Part shown: positions 41,733 to 50,420 of the stretch, piece after piece
Layout: the number at the start of each line of letters is the position of its first letter
Numbering within the stretch: position 1 is the stretch's first letter
Assembly (NCBI RefSeq): GCF_000016645.1
Contig: NC_009441.1
Span: forward strand, 1,116,001-1,180,000
Direction of reading: 5' to 3'
Source: Flavobacterium johnsoniae UW101
Lineage (GTDB): Bacteria; Bacteroidota; Bacteroidia; Flavobacteriales; Flavobacteriaceae
Length of the DNA stretch: 64,000 nt
The notes under the pieces: model-generated
What the model saw: the letters and a program-made list of their open reading frames with translations, nothing else
Database searches by the model: none
What the model was told of the DNA's origin: nothing
Program-made: the position numbers and the translations under genes

Positions 41733-42092
41733 ATGGGAGTTATAAAACTGAAAAATATCCGTACTTTTTCTTACCACGGATGTTTAATTGAAGAAGGAAA
41801 AATAGGATCTGATTATACTGTAGATCTAAAAATTAAAACTAATTTACAGAAATCAGCAGAAACAGATCATCTTTTAGACACGGTAGATTATGTTCATTTG
41901 AACAAAATTGTAGCAGAAGAAATGGCAATTCGTTCGCATTTATTGGAACATGTAGCCAAAAGAATCAATATTCGTGTACTGGCAGAGATAGAAATGGTAG
42001 TAAAAACTACAGTTTGGGTTTCTAAAATTAATCCACCTATTGGTGGTGATGTTGAGTCAGTTACTATAAAAATGACGGAAACCAGAAAGTAA
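41733..42092 (+). CDS. folB: Dihydroneopterin aldolase
   Basis: The 119-residue protein has the FolB pattern IKLKNIRTFSYHGCLIEEGKIGS, with a conserved Glu, followed by DTVDYVHLNKIVAEEMA and HLLEHVAKRI, and a closing VWVSKINPPIGGDV strand with the catalytic Lys. It acts in folate synthesis in the cytoplasm. It is only 2 bp from the toxin gene, so the toxin-antitoxin pair may have inserted upstream of it. Confidence 0.92.
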   Translation: MGVIKLKNIRTFSYHGCLIEEGKIGSDYTVDLKIKTNLQKSAETDHLLDTVDYVHLNKIVAEEMAIRSHLLEHVAKRINIRVLAEIEMVVKTTVWVSKINPPIGGDVESVTIKMTETRK

Positions 42093-42138
42093 TATTAAAA
42101 ATTAAAATCCTAAAATTTTAAAATAGTTCATTCGAAAC

Positions 42139-42169
42139 TTTTGAAATTTAAAGATTTTAGTTACTTTTG
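42139..42169 (+). promoter_or_regulatory. Promoter of tRNA-Cys
   Basis: TTTTG at 42139-42143, an 18-bp spacer, and TACTTTTG at 42162-42169, ending 17 bases before the mature tRNA 5' end. Confidence 0.65.
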
Positions 42170-42186
42170 CCATCCGTTCAAGCAAT

Positions 42187-42257
42187 GGCGTCGTGGCCGA
42201 GCGGCTAGGCTGGGCTCTGCAAAAGCTCCTACTCCGGTTCGAATCCGGACGATGCCT
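42187..42257 (+). tRNA. tRNA-Cys (GCA)
   Basis: A cloverleaf can be folded by hand. The acceptor GGCGTCG pairs with CGATGCC, the anticodon arm GGGCT-CTGCAAA-AGCTC has anticodon GCA at 42219-42221, and the T arm is CCGGTTCGAATCCGG. The discriminator base is T, as usual for tRNA-Cys. CCA is not encoded. Confidence 0.95.
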
Positions 42258-42311
42258 CAAAAGAGATACAGAAATGTGTCTCTTTTTTTTGTGCCTAATT
42301 TTTTCACATTC

Positions 42312-42417
42312 TTGTCATTTCGACCGAAGGGAGAAATCTTCGCGAGAAGCTCGACAAAGATTGGTTTCTCATTGCGGAGTTACTTGCGAAGATTTCTCCC
42401 TTCGGTCGAAATGACAA
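42312..42417. repeat. Long palindromic element (32-bp perfect arms) behind tRNA-Cys
   Basis: The arms 42312-42343 and 42386-42417 are perfect reverse complements of 32 bp separated by 42 bp. The arm motif (GTCATTTCGACCGAAGGGAG) is like a dispersed palindromic sequence common in flavobacterial genomes. It has no ORF of its own. Confidence 0.85.
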
Positions 42418-42435
42418 ACTTTGTGTGAATAACTT

Positions 42436-42466
42436 AGTGAGATTGCTTCGTTCCTCGCAATGACTT
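42436..42466. repeat. Short dispersed-repeat-like motif next to the palindrome
   Basis: The stretch GAGATTGCTTCGTTCCTCGC followed by AATGAC resembles a second dispersed repeat widespread in Bacteroidota. It is adjacent to, but separate from, the long palindrome. Confidence 0.5.
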
Positions 42467-42477
42467 ATAAACACAAA

Positions 42478-42504
42478 AAAACCTCTGAAATTCAGAGGTT
42501 TGAT
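42478..42504 (-). terminator. Terminator of the LysE-family gene
   Basis: AACCTCTGAA and TTCAGAGGTT form the stem. It lies 25 bp past the leftward stop, with T-rich sequence on the minus strand. Confidence 0.8.
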
Positions 42505-42528
42505 TTTATATTCTAGAGTTATTAACAA

Positions 42529-43206
42529 CTACTTTTCTATCTTTTCGAAAGCATTTTTTACCATTTCTTTCTCTTTTGGAAACCAGCCCTGAACCATTAA
42601 AGCAACTCCAAATACCATTAAAACAATACTAATTCCTTTTTTAATTTTTAGGATATTAGTTGGTGTCATTTTAGATTTTAACTGTTTGGCTAATACTATT
42701 TTAAGGCAGTCAACCAATAAGTAAGTTATAATTACAGCTGTAAAAAAAGTAAACATTCTTGAGTTTTGCATTTCTAATTTTGGCCCTACAGAAATAATTA
42801 CTGCAAGCCAGAAACCTAAAACACCAATGTTAATAACGTTGAGTAAAAAGCCTTTTATGAATAAACTTCCGTAATTTCTTTTAATAATATCCCGGTCAAT
42901 TTCTTCATCATCAATTTTTTCTTCATTTTTTAATCTTACAAAAGAAATTATCCCATAAGCCAGCATTATGATTCCTCCAAAAATAAAGAGTGCAGGTTTA
43001 TCTTTTAAACTGGAAATCAATCTGTAACTTCCTAAATAAGCAATTGCTATAAAAAAAATATCACCTAGAACTACTCCAAAATCAAAGACTATTGCAGCTC
43101 TGAATCCTTTAGTAATACTGGTTTCTAATAGTATAAAAAATACCGGACCTACCATAAAGCTTAGAAAAAGTCCCCATGGCAGTCCAGCCAGAATATCATT
43201 TATCAT
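42529..43206 (-). CDS. LysE/RhtB-family transporter
   Basis: The start is the ATG at 43206 (MINDILAGLPWGLFLSF), giving 225 residues; the preceding TTG codon is not needed. Six hydrophobic segments are visible. GLFLSFMVGPVFFILLETSITKGFRAA is the LysE family signature. Members export amino acids or related compounds. Substrate cannot be predicted. A charged loop (NEEKIDDEEIDRDIIK) lies in the middle. Confidence 0.85.
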   Translation of the reverse strand: MINDILAGLPWGLFLSFMVGPVFFILLETSITKGFRAAIVFDFGVVLGDIFFIAIAYLGSYRLISSLKDKPALFIFGGIIMLAYGIISFVRLKNEEKIDDEEIDRDIIKRNYGSLFIKGFLLNVINIGVLGFWLAVIISVGPKLEMQNSRMFTFFTAVIITYLLVDCLKIVLAKQLKSKMTPTNILKIKKGISIVLMVFGVALMVQGWFPKEKEMVKNAFEKIEK

Positions 43207-43220
43207 CAAAATACGACTTG

Positions 43221-43889
43221 TTATTTTACTATTTCAATTTTACCGCCTAAAACTGTTTTCTGATTTACTTGTTTCGGATTTCCATAAATATAAATAGAGC
43301 CTCCTGCGCTTACTTTTGCATCGACAAGGGTCGAAGCATTAACATCAGCTTTTCCGCCCGCAGAAACGCTTACTTTGGTCTGAGAAGTGGTTAATTTACT
43401 TCCAAGGAAGTAACCGCCGGCTCCTAAACTCGCCTCAAGATTGTCTGCTTTACCATTTACTGTAATTTCTCCGCCAGAAACTGAACTTACTTTTAGTTTA
43501 TCAACATTCAAATCTACATTAATTTTTGCACCTTCCTGCGCACTAACTTTAAATGAAGTTGCTTTTATAGTTTCATTACTGTTTACAGAAGCGCCTTCAT
43601 TAACATCAATTAGTTCAATATGTTTATAATACAAAGTTACTTCAAGATCATTTCCTGACAAAAGTTTAGGAAAAGGCATTCTTAATTTTAATACGCCATT
43701 TTTGTTAACAGCTTCTAACTCTGCTTCTCTTGTTCCTTTTATAACAACTTTATTTTCAGATGACTGAACTAATTTTACACTTAATTTGTCGTAAACTTTT
43801 ACGGTATCAAAATCTCCTAATTCTTTGGTTACCTGACCAAAAGACATTTGTACAAATAAAATTGCTGCTCCAATAATTAGCTTTCTCAT
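43221..43889 (-). CDS. Exported GIN-domain (DUF2807) protein
   Basis: The 222-residue product has a signal peptide cut near MSFGQ. It is followed by a repetitive beta-helix-like GIN/auto-transporter adhesin head domain with regular strands (VKLVQSSENKVVIKGTREAELEAV, KLKVSSVSGGEITVNGKAD). Such proteins are exported and of unknown function. It is 14 bp upstream of the LysE gene, so the two may be co-transcribed, possibly with rnr (gap 23 bp). Confidence 0.85.
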   Translation of the reverse strand: MRKLIIGAAILFVQMSFGQVTKELGDFDTVKVYDKLSVKLVQSSENKVVIKGTREAELEAVNKNGVLKLRMPFPKLLSGNDLEVTLYYKHIELIDVNEGASVNSNETIKATSFKVSAQEGAKINVDLNVDKLKVSSVSGGEITVNGKADNLEASLGAGGYFLGSKLTTSQTKVSVSAGGKADVNASTLVDAKVSAGGSIYIYGNPKQVNQKTVLGGKIEIVK

Positions 43890-43912
43890 ACTTTTATTTT
43901 TTTAATTAATAT

Positions 43913-46093
43913 TTATTCTGCTCGTCTTAAAAAATGAAAATCCAGTTGTTTTTTCACTAAGTCGGCATTTTTTACTTTAACATAAATTTCATCCCCTAAT
44001 TGCAAAATGCTGTTTGAAGTAGCACCAACCAAAGCATATTGTCTTTCATCGAAGGTATAGTAATCATCTTTTATTTCTCTGATTCTTACCATTCCTTCGC
44101 ATTTATTAGAAACGATTTCAACATAAATTCCCCATTCGGTAACACCAGAAATAACACCAAGGAATTCTTCGTCCTGATGATCCTGCATGTATTTAACCTG
44201 CATGTATTTGATACTATCACGTTCAGCATTAGTCGCTAAACTTTCCATGTTCGAACAATGCAGACATTTTGTTTCGTAGGTTTCTTCATCTACAGAAGCT
44301 CCTCCATCCAGATAATATTGCAGCAATCTGTGTACCATAACGTCAGGATAACGACGGATTGGCGATGTAAAATGGCTGTAATAATCAAAAGCTAAACCAT
44401 AATGACCAATATTATCTGTTGAATATTTGGCTTTGCTCATACTTCTAATTGCAAGAGTATCAATTAAGTTTTGCTCTTTTTTACCATTTACTTCTTCCAT
44501 TAAAGAATTCAATGATTTGGCAATATCACCTTTATTTCTAAAATCAATTTTATAACCAAATTTAGCAATTACAGTTTGCATTGCAATTAACTTATCTTCG
44601 TTTGGTTCGTCGTGAATACGATAAACAAAGGTTTTCTTTTGTTTACCAATGTATTCAGCTACTTTTCTATTTGCCAAAAGCATAAATTCTTCAATCAAAT
44701 GATTGGCATCTTTTGAGATTTTGAAGTAAACTCCTTCTGGTTCTCCTTCTGCATCAAGATTAAATTTAACTTCAACTTTATCAAAAGAAATAGCACCTTG
44801 CTGCATTCTTTTCTTTCTTAAAATCTTCGCTAATTCATCTAATTTCAAAGTTGCTTCTCTAATTTCATCTGAAACCACATACGATTCTCCGGTAATAGAA
44901 ACATCAACCGGAATTGTATTATCTTTTGTTTCAATGATATATTGTGCTTCTTCGTAAGCAAAACGCTGATCTGAATAAATTACCGTTCTTCCAAACCATT
45001 GGTTGATAACTTGTGCAGTTGGCGAAACTTCAAATATAGCAGAGAATGTATATTTTTCTTCATTCGGACGAAGTGAACAGGCAAAGTTAGACAATACTTC
45101 CGGAAGCATTGGCACTACTCTATCTACCAAATAAACTGAAGTTGCTCTTTGGTACGCTTCATCATCAAGAATGGTTCCTTCTTCTAAATAATACGAAACA
45201 TCGGCAATATGGATTCCAATTTCAAAGTTTCCATTCTCTAACTTTTTGAAAGACAAGGCATCATCAAAATCCTTTGCATCTTTTGGATCTATCGTAAACG
45301 TAAGTGTATCACGCATATCACGACGTTTTGCAATCTCTGATTCCTGAATTGAGGTATCCAGCTTTTGAGCATATACCTCTACTTCTACCGGGAAATCAGA
45401 TGGCAGTCCATATTCAGCCAGAATAGCATGAATTTCTGTATTGTGTTCTCCAGGTTTTCCTAAAACACGAATTACAGATCCAAACGGACTATCAGCTCTT
45501 TTAGGCCAGTCTTCAATCTTAACTAAAACAACATCACCGTTTTCTGCTTCTCCCAATTTATCTTTTGGAATAAAAATATCGGTGTACATTTTTGGATTGG
45601 CAGTAGAAACAAAAGCAAAGTTTGGCTGAATGTCAATTACACCAACAAACTCTGTTTTATCTCTTTCAATTACTTCAATTACTTCACCTTCAGGTCTTTT
45701 TCCTTTTCTTCGGTTATAAACGTAAACTTTTACTTTGTCTTTGTCTAAAGCACGATTCAAATTATTGGTCGGAATAAAAACATCTTCTTCAAATTCATCA
45801 CAAATAAAATATGCCGTTTTTCTGCTCGTCATATCTATCGTTCCTTCGTAGTAATCCTGACTAACAGCTTTAACTAAATATTTTCCAGGTTCTGTTTCTA
45901 TAATTTTCTTTTGTGCAGCCAGAATCTTTAAGTCTTTGATAATCTGGTTTCTGCTTTTTGTATCGTCAAGTTCTAACTTCGCTCCTATCTGTCTGTAATT
46001 AAATGGCTTATTGGCATTCTGCGATAAAATTTTAAGGATCTTCCCAGAGAAATCTTTCTCTTTTTTTATCGGCTTTCTAATTTTCTTACTCAT
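43913..46093 (-). CDS. rnr: Ribonuclease R
   Basis: This 726-residue protein has an N-terminal winged helix (about 15-70), cold-shock/OB domains (about 75-230), the RNB catalytic core with DAKDFDDALSFKKLENG (about 270-286), HFTSPIRRYPDVMVHRLLQY, and a C-terminal S1 domain (GVISGVTEWGIYVEIVSNKC, about 625-700). The clustered Asp residues bind the catalytic metals. It degrades structured RNA 3' to 5'. It heads a leftward group with the GIN and LysE genes. Confidence 0.95.
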   Translation of the reverse strand: MSKKIRKPIKKEKDFSGKILKILSQNANKPFNYRQIGAKLELDDTKSRNQIIKDLKILAAQKKIIETEPGKYLVKAVSQDYYEGTIDMTSRKTAYFICDEFEEDVFIPTNNLNRALDKDKVKVYVYNRRKGKRPEGEVIEVIERDKTEFVGVIDIQPNFAFVSTANPKMYTDIFIPKDKLGEAENGDVVLVKIEDWPKRADSPFGSVIRVLGKPGEHNTEIHAILAEYGLPSDFPVEVEVYAQKLDTSIQESEIAKRRDMRDTLTFTIDPKDAKDFDDALSFKKLENGNFEIGIHIADVSYYLEEGTILDDEAYQRATSVYLVDRVVPMLPEVLSNFACSLRPNEEKYTFSAIFEVSPTAQVINQWFGRTVIYSDQRFAYEEAQYIIETKDNTIPVDVSITGESYVVSDEIREATLKLDELAKILRKKRMQQGAISFDKVEVKFNLDAEGEPEGVYFKISKDANHLIEEFMLLANRKVAEYIGKQKKTFVYRIHDEPNEDKLIAMQTVIAKFGYKIDFRNKGDIAKSLNSLMEEVNGKKEQNLIDTLAIRSMSKAKYSTDNIGHYGLAFDYYSHFTSPIRRYPDVMVHRLLQYYLDGGASVDEETYETKCLHCSNMESLATNAERDSIKYMQVKYMQDHQDEEFLGVISGVTEWGIYVEIVSNKCEGMVRIREIKDDYYTFDERQYALVGATSNSILQLGDEIYVKVKNADLVKKQLDFHFLRRAE

Positions 46094-46203
46094 ATATCTT
46101 TTCTTATAAGGTTTAAAATTACAAATAAGAAATCAGATAATTCTTTTTAACAAATAGAATTATTAAAAATATAACTTTTCGTACATTTACAAAAAGACCT
46201 CAT

Positions 46204-46437
46204 ATGGAAAGCTTTAAGACAATCGCCGTATTCAATTATCAACACGAAACAGTGGTTCTCAAACACTTACTTGAACAGGAAGAAATCCCGTATTTTTTCG
46301 AAAACGAAATGACACTTTCCGTTATGCCTCTTTACTCAAATGCACTGGGCGGAATCAAACTCAAAGTTCATCCGGAAGACTTCGAACAAGTTCAGCAAAT
46401 TCTGGACAATCTCAACAATCCTCTCAAAATCGTCTGA
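46204..46437 (+). CDS. Small DUF2007-like protein
   Basis: This 77-residue protein has the short DUF2007 plan: a first strand and helix (FKTIAVFNYQHETVVLKHLLEQEEIPYFF) and a second strand-helix half (GGIKLKVHPEDFEQVQQILD). It is similar in fold to small ferredoxin-like regulatory domains and is sometimes called a putative signal-transducing protein. The role is unknown. It is divergent from rnr. Confidence 0.78.
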   Translation: MESFKTIAVFNYQHETVVLKHLLEQEEIPYFFENEMTLSVMPLYSNALGGIKLKVHPEDFEQVQQILDNLNNPLKIV

Positions 46438-47217
46438 AACAAACTTCAAAAACAAACTCAAAACAGAAGTAAAATTCAAACTCAAAAAATTTTTTTTCCT
46501 TTTCAACTTTTTTAGTTTTCAACATATATTAAATACAACAAAAAAGATTTTTAAAAATTTTAAAAAAAATTATGGTTATTATAGCTTGTTAATATGTCGA
46601 ATAATTTTTTTTTTGAAGTCATTGAAATCTCGTTTTACTTATTTATTCTGAGTTATCAACATAGTTATTTTTAGTTAAATTACTTATTTATAAGACTTTT
46701 TGTATTTTAATTAACAACGGTTGACAACCAAAATTGAATTCATTTTGTAGATAAGTTGATATGTTGATTTCTGTTGAAAATGGTATTTTTGATATTGATA
46801 ACTTTTCCAAAAATTCACGAAACTTTTCTTGCATATTTAATTCCAGTTTTGGATTAGGTATTTTTTTGAAACAACCAAAAAAAACTTCTAATTTTCTTTT
46901 CGAACTTATTAACATTTTCTGTTAACTTAAAGTTAATTGAATATCAAGCAATTACAAACTCCTATTAACACCTCAAAATTTTAACAAATTTTATGCTTAT
47001 TATTTATTGATTATGAGATACTTATGAAGTTATTAAAATTGTTAATAACTGATAAGGTTTTGACAGTAAGATAGTTGTAAAATAAAGTGTTTTGCTACTC
47101 CAGATACTTATCTGGATCACGAATGTACACGAATTTATATTGTGTGTTTATATACTATTTAAAAGAAAAAAATTTGTGAAAATTGGTGCAATTCGTGGCG
47201 AACATCTATTTATTAAG
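46438..47217. other. AT-rich intergenic region, no gene recognised
   Basis: This gap of about 780 bp lies between the DUF2007-like gene and rpiB. It has poly-A/T runs and scattered TTATCAACA-like and GTTAATAACT motifs (46645-46665, 46790-46805, 47035-47055). A leftward frame at 46915-46688 is open for 75 codons but shows no coding character beyond that. Confidence 0.5.
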
Positions 47218-47225
47218 TAAATTTG
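47218..47225 (+). promoter_or_regulatory. -7 promoter element of rpiB
   Basis: TAAATTTG matches TAnnTTTG, 27 bases before the ATG. No convincing -33 element was seen. Confidence 0.4.
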
Positions 47226-47252
47226 CATAACACAACTTAATAGTATAGAAAA

Positions 47253-47684
47253 ATGAAAATTTCGATAGGAAACGACCACGCAGGACCAGAATATAAAAAA
47301 TCAATTGTAGCTATGCTTGAAGCAAGAGGATATGAAGTGACCAATTATGGAACAGATACAGATGCTTCTGTTGATTATCCTGATTTTGGACATCCAGTTG
47401 CTAATGATGTATCTGAAGGAAAAGCAGATTTTGGAATCGTAATCTGCGGAAGCGGTAACGGAATTGCAATGACGGTTAATAAACACCCTAAAGTAAGAGC
47501 TGGTTTATGCTGGACTAAAGAAATTGCTTATTTAACGCGTTTACATAACGATGCAAACATTGTAAGTATTCCAGCGAGATTTACATCAATTCATCAAGCT
47601 GTTGAAATCGTCGAAACTTTCCTTGATACGGCTTTTGAAGGCGGAAGACATCAAAACCGAGTTAATAAGATTGCTTGTTCGTAA
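47253..47684 (+). CDS. rpiB: Ribose 5-phosphate isomerase B
   Basis: The 143-residue protein has ISIGNDHAGPEYKKSI at the start and the active-site VICGSGNGIAMTVNKHPKVR (about 70-89) with the catalytic Cys71 of the RpiB/LacAB family. It interconverts ribose 5-phosphate and ribulose 5-phosphate in the cytoplasm. Length is normal. A GGTGC-TTC-GCACC hairpin follows at 47702-47714. Confidence 0.94.
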   Translation: MKISIGNDHAGPEYKKSIVAMLEARGYEVTNYGTDTDASVDYPDFGHPVANDVSEGKADFGIVICGSGNGIAMTVNKHPKVRAGLCWTKEIAYLTRLHNDANIVSIPARFTSIHQAVEIVETFLDTAFEGGRHQNRVNKIACS

Positions 47685-47839
47685 AAAGTCAAAAAAAATT
47701 CGGTGCTTCGCACCAATATAGATAAAACACACCGGGCGGATTTTTTAAATTCATCCGGTTTTTTATTTAAAATATTTAAAATCAGGCAATTAATTTGTTC
47801 TAAAATGATACTTTTTGAGGTTATTAACAATGTTAATAT

Positions 47840-48109
47840 CTATATTCTGCCCGATAGTTTTAAATAAATAAAAGCAGCCTGCACCAAGAGAATTAATATG
47901 AATTTGACAATAAATGAAGTTTTCCTCGTTTTATGTCTAAACAAAAACATAGCTGTTAATAAACCAGGTGTTCCGCCAATTAGTTGTAGAAAGAACAGCG
48001 TATTTTCGGGAATTCTTCGTTTATTTTTCCGAGCCAGATTTTTATCATAACCGGCCAGAATAAAAACGAATATGTTAACAACTAAAAAATAAAGTAAAAA
48101 AATTTTCAT
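47840..48109 (-). CDS. DUF1294 small membrane protein
   Basis: The 89-residue protein has an N-terminal membrane helix, the DUF1294 motif AGYDKNLARKNKRRIPENTL, a Gly-rich helix (LQLIGGTPGLLTAMFLFRHKT) and a C-terminal membrane helix. Function is unknown. It is divergent from tex. Confidence 0.82.
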   Translation of the reverse strand: MKIFLLYFLVVNIFVFILAGYDKNLARKNKRRIPENTLFFLQLIGGTPGLLTAMFLFRHKTRKTSFIVKFILILLVQAAFIYLKLSGRI

Positions 48110-48225
48110 TGGCGTAAAATTAAAAACAAAGATATTATTTTAGCCAAATGTTTGATTAATTTACCAATTCGTTTTAACAAGTAAATTATATCAACTTATA
48201 ATTAAGAATTTATTTCATTAAAAGT

Positions 48226-50349
48226 ATGACTAATATTCAATTCATTGCCAAGTCTGTTCAGGCACCGGCAGTCAGTATTCAAAACACAGTAAAATTACTA
48301 GAGGAAGATTGTACGATTCCGTTTATTTCCCGATACCGAAAAGACGCTACCGGAAATCTTGATGAAACTGTAATTGAGCAGATTGCGAAACTTCAAAAAG
48401 ATTATGATACGCTTATAAAACGTAAAGAAGCCGTTTTAAAATCAATTGAAGAGCAAAAAGCACTTACGCCAGAATTGAAGAAAAAAATTGAAGAAAGTTT
48501 TGATTTACAAGAAATTGAAGATTTTTACCTTCCATATAAAAAGAAGAAAAAAACAAAAGCCGATGTGGCGCGCGAATTTGGTCTTGAACCTTTGGCAAAA
48601 CTGATTATATCTGAAAGTGACGCTGATATCGATTTTATTTCGACACAATACATTAATGAAAATGTTATTAACGAAGAAGCCGCTATTCAAGGCGCAAGAG
48701 ATATTGTAGCAGAATGGATTAACGAAAATATTTACGTTCGTAAACAATTAAGAAGATTGTTTCAACGTAAAGCGACAATCACAACAAAAGTGGTTAAAAA
48801 GAAAGCAGAGGAAGAAGGCGCACAAAAATTCAACCAATATTTTGATTGGGAAGAGCCTTTAACAAAAGCGCCGGCACACCGTTTATTAGCAATGTTACGT
48901 GCAGAAAATGAAGGTTTTATTAAAATGAAAATCGATGTTGATATCGACGATGCCTACGATGTTATTGACGAAATTATCATTAAAAAGCAAAATAATTCAA
49001 CAGCTCATTTGCAATTAGCAATTGAAGATAGTTATAAACGTTTATTGAATCCGGCAATTGGAAATGAAACCCTGCAGGAAGCAAAAGCAAAAGCCGATGC
49101 TAATTCTATTCAGGTTTTTGCTAACAATTTAGGACAGTTATTATTAGCGCCACCGTTGGGAGAAAAACGTATTTTGGCAATTGACCCAGGATTTAGAAGC
49201 GGTTGTAAAGTGGTTTGTCTGGACGAAAAAGGCGATTTATTATACAACGAAACGATTTATCCACATGCGCCGCAAAATGAGGAATCGATGGCGATCAAGA
49301 AAATTCGTTCGATGGTAAATGCATATCAAATTGATGCCATTTCTATTGGGAACGGAACGGCTTCTCGCGAAACTGAATTTTTCATCAAAAAAATCGCGTT
49401 CGACAAGCCAGTTCAGGTTTTTGTGGTTTCTGAGGCAGGAGCTTCGGTATATTCAGCTTCAAAAATTGCGAGAGAAGAATTTCCGAATTATGATGTAACA
49501 GTTCGTGGATCAGTTTCTATTGGAAGAAGACTTTCAGATCCGTTGGCCGAATTGGTAAAAATTGACCCAAAAGCAATTGGAGTAGGACAGTATCAGCACG
49601 ATGTTGATCAGACAAAACTAAAAGAAGAATTGGACAGTACAGTAATTCGCTGCGTGAACTCGGTTGGAATTAACATTAACACAGCAAGTAAACATTTACT
49701 AAGCTATGTGAGTGGAATTGGGGAGAAGCTGGCCGAAAACATTGTACAATACCGTTCTGAAAACGGACCTTTTGAAGACAGAAAACAGCTTAAGAAAGTA
49801 CCGCGTTTAGGAGATAAAGCTTATCAGCAGGGAGCAGCGTTTATTAGAATTACAAATGCTAAAAATCCGCTGGATAATTCGGCTGTACACCCAGAGGCTT
49901 ATCCAGTTGTTGAAAAGATGGCAAAAGATTTGAATATTTCTTTAAACGACTTAATTGCTAATAAAGAGAAAACAGCCCTTATTAAGCCTGAAAAGTATGT
50001 AACACCTGAAATTGGTTTACTTACGCTGAAAGACATCATAAAAGAGCTTGAAAAGCCTGGATTAGACCCAAGAAAGTCTGCTAAGGTTTTTGAATTTGAT
50101 GCAAATGTAAAATCAATCAAAGATTTGAAAACAGGAATGATTCTTCCGGGAATTGTTAATAACATCACCAACTTTGGCTGTTTTGTTGACATCGGAATCA
50201 AAGAAAGCGGATTAGTGCATATTTCGCAGTTAAAAGCCGGCTTTGTAAGCGACGTAAACGAAGTGGTTAAATTGCATCAACATGTTGATGTTAAGGTTAC
50301 TGAAGTTGACGAAGATAGAAAGAGAATTCAATTGACAATGATTTTATAA
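48226..50349 (+). CDS. tex: Tex-family RNA-binding transcription accessory protein
   Basis: The 707-residue protein has the N-terminal Tex helical domain (PFISRYRKDATGNLDE, about 33-48), a YqgF/RNase H-like core beginning RILAIDPGFRSGCKVV (about 316), helix-hairpin-helix repeats (VNSVGININTASKHLLSYVSG, about 479-500) and a C-terminal S1 domain (GMILPGIVNNITNFGCFVDI, about 638-657). The slightly shorter length is within family range. It acts in transcription or RNA metabolism. A strong terminator follows. Confidence 0.95.
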   Translation: MTNIQFIAKSVQAPAVSIQNTVKLLEEDCTIPFISRYRKDATGNLDETVIEQIAKLQKDYDTLIKRKEAVLKSIEEQKALTPELKKKIEESFDLQEIEDFYLPYKKKKKTKADVAREFGLEPLAKLIISESDADIDFISTQYINENVINEEAAIQGARDIVAEWINENIYVRKQLRRLFQRKATITTKVVKKKAEEEGAQKFNQYFDWEEPLTKAPAHRLLAMLRAENEGFIKMKIDVDIDDAYDVIDEIIIKKQNNSTAHLQLAIEDSYKRLLNPAIGNETLQEAKAKADANSIQVFANNLGQLLLAPPLGEKRILAIDPGFRSGCKVVCLDEKGDLLYNETIYPHAPQNEESMAIKKIRSMVNAYQIDAISIGNGTASRETEFFIKKIAFDKPVQVFVVSEAGASVYSASKIAREEFPNYDVTVRGSVSIGRRLSDPLAELVKIDPKAIGVGQYQHDVDQTKLKEELDSTVIRCVNSVGININTASKHLLSYVSGIGEKLAENIVQYRSENGPFEDRKQLKKVPRLGDKAYQQGAAFIRITNAKNPLDNSAVHPEAYPVVEKMAKDLNISLNDLIANKEKTALIKPEKYVTPEIGLLTLKDIIKELEKPGLDPRKSAKVFEFDANVKSIKDLKTGMILPGIVNNITNFGCFVDIGIKESGLVHISQLKAGFVSDVNEVVKLHQHVDVKVTEVDEDRKRIQLTMIL

Positions 50350-50370
50350 AAATTCCAAAACTGGAATAAT

Positions 50371-50416
50371 AAAAAAACTCCCAAATTACATTCGTAATTT
50401 GGGAGTTTCTATTTTT
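50371..50416. terminator. Bidirectional terminator between tex and the GH8 gene
   Basis: AAACTCCCAAATTAC and GTAATTTGGGAGTTT form a 15-bp stem with poly-A on one side and T-rich on the other, between convergent genes. Confidence 0.9.
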
Positions 50417-50420
50417 AGGA

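Noticed and set aside
42141..42428. Rightward frames across the tRNA-Cys and the palindrome
   Set aside because: They run through a well-folded tRNA gene and a repeat, so they are chance frames.
46688..46915. Leftward 75-codon ORF in the gap before rpiB
   Set aside because: No recognised family, no promoter or ribosome-binding context, and the composition matches the surrounding AT-rich DNA. It was kept only as a note in the intergenic entry.
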